From the NCBI GenBank assembly GCA_905221605.1, contig CAJNDS010000003.1:370001-387500 (forward strand): a stretch of 17,500 nucleotides of DNA, read 5' to 3'. A program made the position numbers and the translations under genes. Position 1 is the first letter of the stretch; the number at the start of each line of letters is the position of its first letter. Shown one piece after another: positions 14,975 to 17,500 of this stretch. The DNA comes from Symbiodinium natans (Eukaryota > Sar > Dinophyceae > Suessiales > Symbiodiniaceae). The notes beneath the pieces are model-generated. The model was given only the letters and a program-made list of their open reading frames with translations. It did not search any database and was not told the DNA's origin.

Positions 14975-15048
14975 GCCGCGTTTTTGAAGGAGCAGTGCAC
15001 CGTGGCTTCGGTCATGCCGTACCCCTGGATAAACTGGCAGCCGAACAC
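14957..15048 (-). CDS. Exon 3 of a split AMP-binding (acyl-CoA-synthetase-like) enzyme
   Basis: This 92-base block reads VFGCQFIQGYGMTEATVHCS and then FKNAARRVAY, open throughout. QGYGMTEAT is the A5 core motif of the adenylate-forming (ANL) superfamily, where the Tyr-Gly-x-Thr-Glu contacts ATP. Upstream in the sense direction is CCCTGGCAG, a good acceptor, and downstream GTTTAGGG, a GT donor made of the telomere-type repeat itself. It follows the LTGG exon in the order and spacing expected for such enzymes. The enzyme would activate a carboxylic acid with ATP; the substrate is unknown. Whether the gene is functional or a relic cannot be decided here. Confidence 0.65.
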
Positions 15049-15065
15049 CTGCCAGGGTGCAGGGG

Positions 15066-15365
15066 TGTAGGGCTGAGGGTTTCGGGGTTTAGAGTTTAGG
15101 GTGTGATTGGGGTTTAGGGTTTAGGGTTTAGGGTTTAGGGTTTAGGGCTTAGGGTTTAGGGTTTAGGGTTTAGGGTTTAGGGTTTAGGGTTTAGGGTTTA
15201 GGGTTTAGGGTTTAGGGTTTAGGGTTTAGGGTTTAGGGTTTAGGGTTTAGGGTTTAGGGTTTAGGGTTTAGGGTTTAGGGTTTAGGGTTAAAGATTTAGG
15301 GTTTAGGGTTTAGGGTTTAGGGTTTAGGGTTTAGGGTTTAGGGTTTAGGGTTTAGGGTTTAGGGT
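15066..15365 (+). repeat. Longest TTTAGGG telomere-type array
   Basis: The core from 15111 has about 36 near-perfect units; rare variants are one GCTTAGGG and one GTTAAAGATTTAGGG interruption. It is G-rich on the plus strand. Confidence 0.97.
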
Positions 15366-15481
15366 GAGAAGTGCACTGTACTTGCCCTACCTATAACAAG
15401 CGACGGTGCTCCTTGGTTTTGCGCGGCGTCGCTTGGCTTACGGTTAAGGATTTGGGGCCCAAGATCCTACATGCAAAAGAA

Positions 15482-16127
15482 CGAAACATCCCGAAACCCA
15501 CCCGAAACCCTGAACACTAAACCCGAAGCCCTAAACCCTAAACCCTGTAAACCTCTAGAGCCCTAAAGCCTAAACCCTAGAAGCCTTGAACGCCCCAAAC
15601 CCTGCCTCCGGGTATCGGAAAGCCAAAACCCTCACTCAAAGCCCCAGAAGCCCTAGACCCTGAACCCCAAATCCCAAAAACCCTGAGCCTCAACAAGCCC
15701 TACAACCCTCCAGATTAACCCTAAGCCCTCAAACCGCACACAGAAACCATCAATCCCAGAAATAGCCTGTAAAACCCTAAACCCTAAACCCTAAACCCTA
15801 AACCCTAAACCCTAAACCCTAAACCCTGTGTACACACTACACGCCAAACCTTGTGAATCCCTACAGGCCGCCATTAACCCTGTTATAACCCAGCAGCCCC
15901 TACAAGCCCCAAACCCTATGCACTCAATGTTAAGCCCGAAGCCCGAAGCTTCAGCAACTTAAGCCGTAAAGCCCTGAACCCGAAAACCTAAACGCTAACC
16001 CCAAACTCAAAATCCTAAACCCGAAACGCCAAGACCAGACCCTAAACCCCAGACCCTAAATCCCCTAAACCCCAAACCCCAAACCCTAAACTCCAAACCC
16101 TAAACCCCAAACCCTAAAACCCTAAAC
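15482..16127 (-). repeat. Degenerate CCCTAAA-type repeats with one clean block
   Basis: Most of the stretch consists of decayed CCCTAAA, CCCCAAA, CCCGAAA and CCCTGAA units. A clean run of about eight units lies at 15773-15827. No open coding block stands out. The orientation is opposite to the array at 15066-15365. Confidence 0.85.
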
Positions 16128-16193
16128 CCCAAGGGCGGCCTCTTTCGTCTGTTCGATCACGTCGGTCGTGGGCTTCATGCCTCCCGTGAGCAC
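16128..16193 (-). CDS. Exon 2 of the split AMP-binding enzyme
   Basis: This 66-base block reads VLTGGMKPTTDVIEQTKEAA and then LG, open throughout. L-[TS]-G-G-x-x-x-[ST]-x-x-x followed by a helix is the conserved stretch 20-30 residues before the A5 motif in acyl-CoA synthetases, and exon 3 supplies that motif when the two are joined in phase 0. The sense-strand acceptor is CGCTGAG and the donor is GTTTAGGG. Base composition (GC-rich, no repeat character) contrasts with both flanks. Two independent family motifs in the right order on the same strand make a chance reading unlikely. Confidence 0.65.
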
Positions 16194-16200
16194 CTCAGCG

Positions 16201-16435
16201 GGTTTAGGGTTTCGGGTTTAGGTTTTAGGGTTTAGGGTTTAGGGTTTAGGGTTTAGGGTTTAGGCTTTAGGGTGCAGGGTTTAGGGTTTAAGGTTTCGAT
16301 GGTTTGGGGCCTCGGGCTCGGGGTTTAGGGATTAGGGTCTAGGGTTTGGGGTTTAGAGTTTAGGGTTTGGGGTTTAGGGTTGAGGGTTGAGGGTTTAGGG
16401 TTTAGGGTTTAGGGTTCGGAGTTTAGTGTTTAGGT
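16201..16435 (+). repeat. TTTAGGG telomere-type array, partly degenerate
   Basis: Clean units at 16219-16262, then mixed TTTAGGG, TTTGGGG, TTGAGGG and TTCGGG variants to about 16435. G-rich on the plus strand. Confidence 0.93.
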
Positions 16436-16852
16436 TGGGATGATCCCACTGATACAGGCCTTGATGGGGATTCTAATACGGGGTACTAGAGCCCCTGTTA
16501 AGGACTTTCTTTGGAAGGGGGGAACATCCCAATTTTTTTTCGGATTGGGGTTTGGAGTTTGGGGCTTGGGGCTTGGGGTTTGGGGTTTGGGTTTAGGAGA
16601 TAAGGTTTCGGGTTTAGCCCTAAATCATAAAGCAGCTGTAGGGTATACCAGGAAAAGCCCTCAAACCTAACTCATCGTCTACTGGCTTTTAGGTTCAAGT
16701 CCACGACGCGGTCCACGGCCCTTGACCCAAAAAGTCTTCACCCAAACAACCGTTGTGAGCTCTAAACCATGATCCCTACACTCTAAGACCTAAACCCTAA
16801 GCGAGAATCCAAACCAGTAGAAGAACCCTAAACCCTAAACCCTAAACCCCAC
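16436..16852. repeat. Mixed spacer with TTTGGGG variant block and short CCCTAAA arrays
   Basis: Unique AT-richer sequence (16436-16540) precedes a TTTGGGG/GCTTGGGG variant block (16545-16600). More unique sequence follows, then short CCCTAAA runs (16822-16850). I see no convincing gene; the block fits the interior of an intron. A small plus-strand frame from 16440 is largely repeat-encoded. Confidence 0.7.
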
Positions 16853-16878
16853 GTCCCTCAAGTTACCGCGGTCCACGA
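16853..16878 (-). CDS. Putative 26-base micro-exon 1 of the split AMP-binding enzyme
   Basis: Between the acceptor CCCTGAG and a donor GTGGGGTTTAGGG on the minus strand lie 26 bases reading VDRGNLRD in the phase that joins exon 2. The join gives NLRD-VLTGG, which fits the SSLRxVxxGG pattern usual at this point in acyl-CoA synthetases. The donor is shifted three bases from the GTTTAGGG used by its neighbours, and the block is very short, so it remains tentative. Exons further upstream must exist but are not visible in the window. Confidence 0.4.
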
Positions 16879-16954
16879 CTCAGGGCTCAGGGGTTGGGGT
16901 TGGGCACTGGGGTCTGTTCGGAATTTGCTTCGATGTTTTTTGGCTTGTGGCTTT

Positions 16955-17011
16955 AGTTTAGGGTTAGGGTTTAGGGTTTAGGGTTGAGGGTTTAGGGTTT
17001 AGGTTTAGGGT

Positions 17012-17050
<39 letters not shown>

Positions 17051-17128
17051 GGTTTAGGGTTAAGGGTTTAGGGTTTAGGGTTTAGGGTTTAGGGTTTAGG
17101 GTCTAGGGCTTAGGGCTTAGGGTTTAGG
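16955..17128 (+). repeat. TTTAGGG array with an internal TTGAGGG variant block
   Basis: Standard units flank a run of about seven consecutive TTGAGGG units near 17006-17052. The homogeneous variant block shows local amplification of one mutated unit. Confidence 0.93.
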
Positions 17129-17147
17129 CACGCAGGAGGTAGTGGTG

Positions 17148-17148
<1 letters not shown>

Positions 17149-17234
<86 letters not shown>
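17149..17234 (+). repeat. (CA)43 microsatellite
   Basis: 86 bases of perfect CA dinucleotide repeat, without interruption; TG-rich on the minus strand. Confidence 0.99.
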
Positions 17235-17237
<3 letters not shown>

Positions 17238-17298
17238 ATCGGAGAGGGCCCAAGAACTATGTCCTAATCACGATAGATGTGTTTCGGGACACCTAAAC

Positions 17299-17396
17299 CA
17301 ACCCTTGACCCTAAAGCCCTATGGGTTTAGGGTTTAGGGTTTCGGAGCGCAACCCCCTCCCACAAAAAGAACAACCCCTTGACCCTGAAGCCCTAT
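17299..17396 (+). repeat. 24/25-base imperfect direct repeat around a short TTTAGGG run
   Basis: caacccttgaccctaaagccctat (24 bases, 17299-17322) recurs at 17372-17396 with one inserted C and one A-to-G change. A two- to three-unit TTTAGGG run lies between. The core cccttgaccc also occurs at 16719-16728. Confidence 0.75.
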
Positions 17397-17500
17397 CATG
17401 GGGGTTTAAGCAGGGCAACTCGAAACATATCTGGTCAGGTGTTCCCCCTGATCCTGTAAGTAGGGCTTGGGCTGAGAAGCTTTCGGGGATTGAGACACTA
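17397..17500. other. Unassigned right edge
   Basis: About 100 bases of unique sequence. One minus-strand frame is open for some 20 codons, but I recognise no motif and no clear splice signals. Left unannotated. Confidence 0.4.

Larger units (their letters stand above)
15049..16127 (-). other. Putative intron of 1,079 bases with telomere-type inverted ends
   Basis: Sense direction: it starts GTTTAGGG followed by degenerate TTTAGGG units (16127 to about 15500), has a unique centre (15366-15480), and ends in a long CCCTAAA array (15365-15066) and GGCAG. The frame is kept if it is removed (phase 0). The centre has no convincing gene content. The two ends are complementary and could pair. Confidence 0.5.

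Noticed and set aside
16440-16670. A 76-codon plus-strand frame
   Set aside because: Its second half is encoded by TTTGGGG-type repeats (GVWGLGLG...) and the first half has no motif.
16687-16720. A minus-strand block reading AVDRVVDLNLK that could precede the LTGG exon
   Set aside because: It would need a GC donor, and its flanking repeats are in the wrong orientation compared with the other putative exons. The block at 16853-16878 fits better.
17397-17500. A minus-strand stretch reading SGGTPDQI that recalls the ATP-binding A3 motif of AMP-forming enzymes
   Set aside because: The Thr-Gly-x-Pro-Lys part is missing and the splice signals and flanks do not match the other exons.
1-17500. Bacterial features: operons, Shine-Dalgarno sites, CRISPR arrays, tRNA or rRNA genes
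   Set aside because: Nothing resembling them was seen. The copia element, CCCH fingers and telomere-type repeats mark the sequence as eukaryotic, and the short direct repeats lack the spacing of a CRISPR array.

Overview
The window looks like nuclear DNA of a dinoflagellate, possibly Symbiodiniaceae-like. Three things point there: very abundant TTTAGGG/CCCTAAA repeats (the dinoflagellate and plant telomere unit), a Ty1/copia retroelement whose Gag carries C3H1-type zinc fingers, and a neighbouring gene cut into tiny exons. This is inference from sequence features; no database was searched.

Positions 1-13908, minus strand: one reading frame runs without a stop for exactly 4,636 codons, from an ATG at 13908 to the left edge, where it is still open. 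I checked every in-frame triplet by eye. From the N terminus it encodes a coiled-coil Gag with two CCCH fingers, an aspartic protease (DTGSA), a 2-oxoglutarate-oxygenase-like domain, an integrase, a reverse transcriptase (YVDD) and an RNase H split by an insertion of about 155 residues. This is the copia order PR-IN-RT-RH. The protein then continues for about 1,750 residues: a C5-methyltransferase-like domain, an SGNH/GDSL-hydrolase-like domain, an acidic linker, a Tpt1/KptA (RNA 2'-phosphotransferase)-like domain, a four-cysteine zinc ribbon and a Pro/Ser/Arg-rich tail. Third-position GC rises from about 45% to about 78% (sample lines counted by hand) just after the methyltransferase, so the polyprotein is probably a composite.

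Positions 13909-14064: a short leader with no recognisable 5' LTR.

Positions 14065-17500: TTTAGGG-type arrays whose orientation flips many times, plus a (CA)43 microsatellite. The flips are not random. Five short unique blocks on the minus strand read as consecutive exons of an AMP-binding (acyl-CoA-synthetase-like) enzyme, including the LTGG and QGYGMTE core motifs. Each has CCCTAAA repeats on its plus-strand left and TTTAGGG repeats on its right. In the sense direction each intron therefore opens with GT followed by TTTAGGG-like sequence and closes with CCCTAAA repeats before an AG, so the two intron ends are complementary. The joined frame stays open through all five blocks. This telomere-repeat intron structure and the enzyme-loaded copia polyprotein are the two main discoveries. 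The retroelement lies downstream in the same orientation, possibly within a further intron of the interrupted gene.
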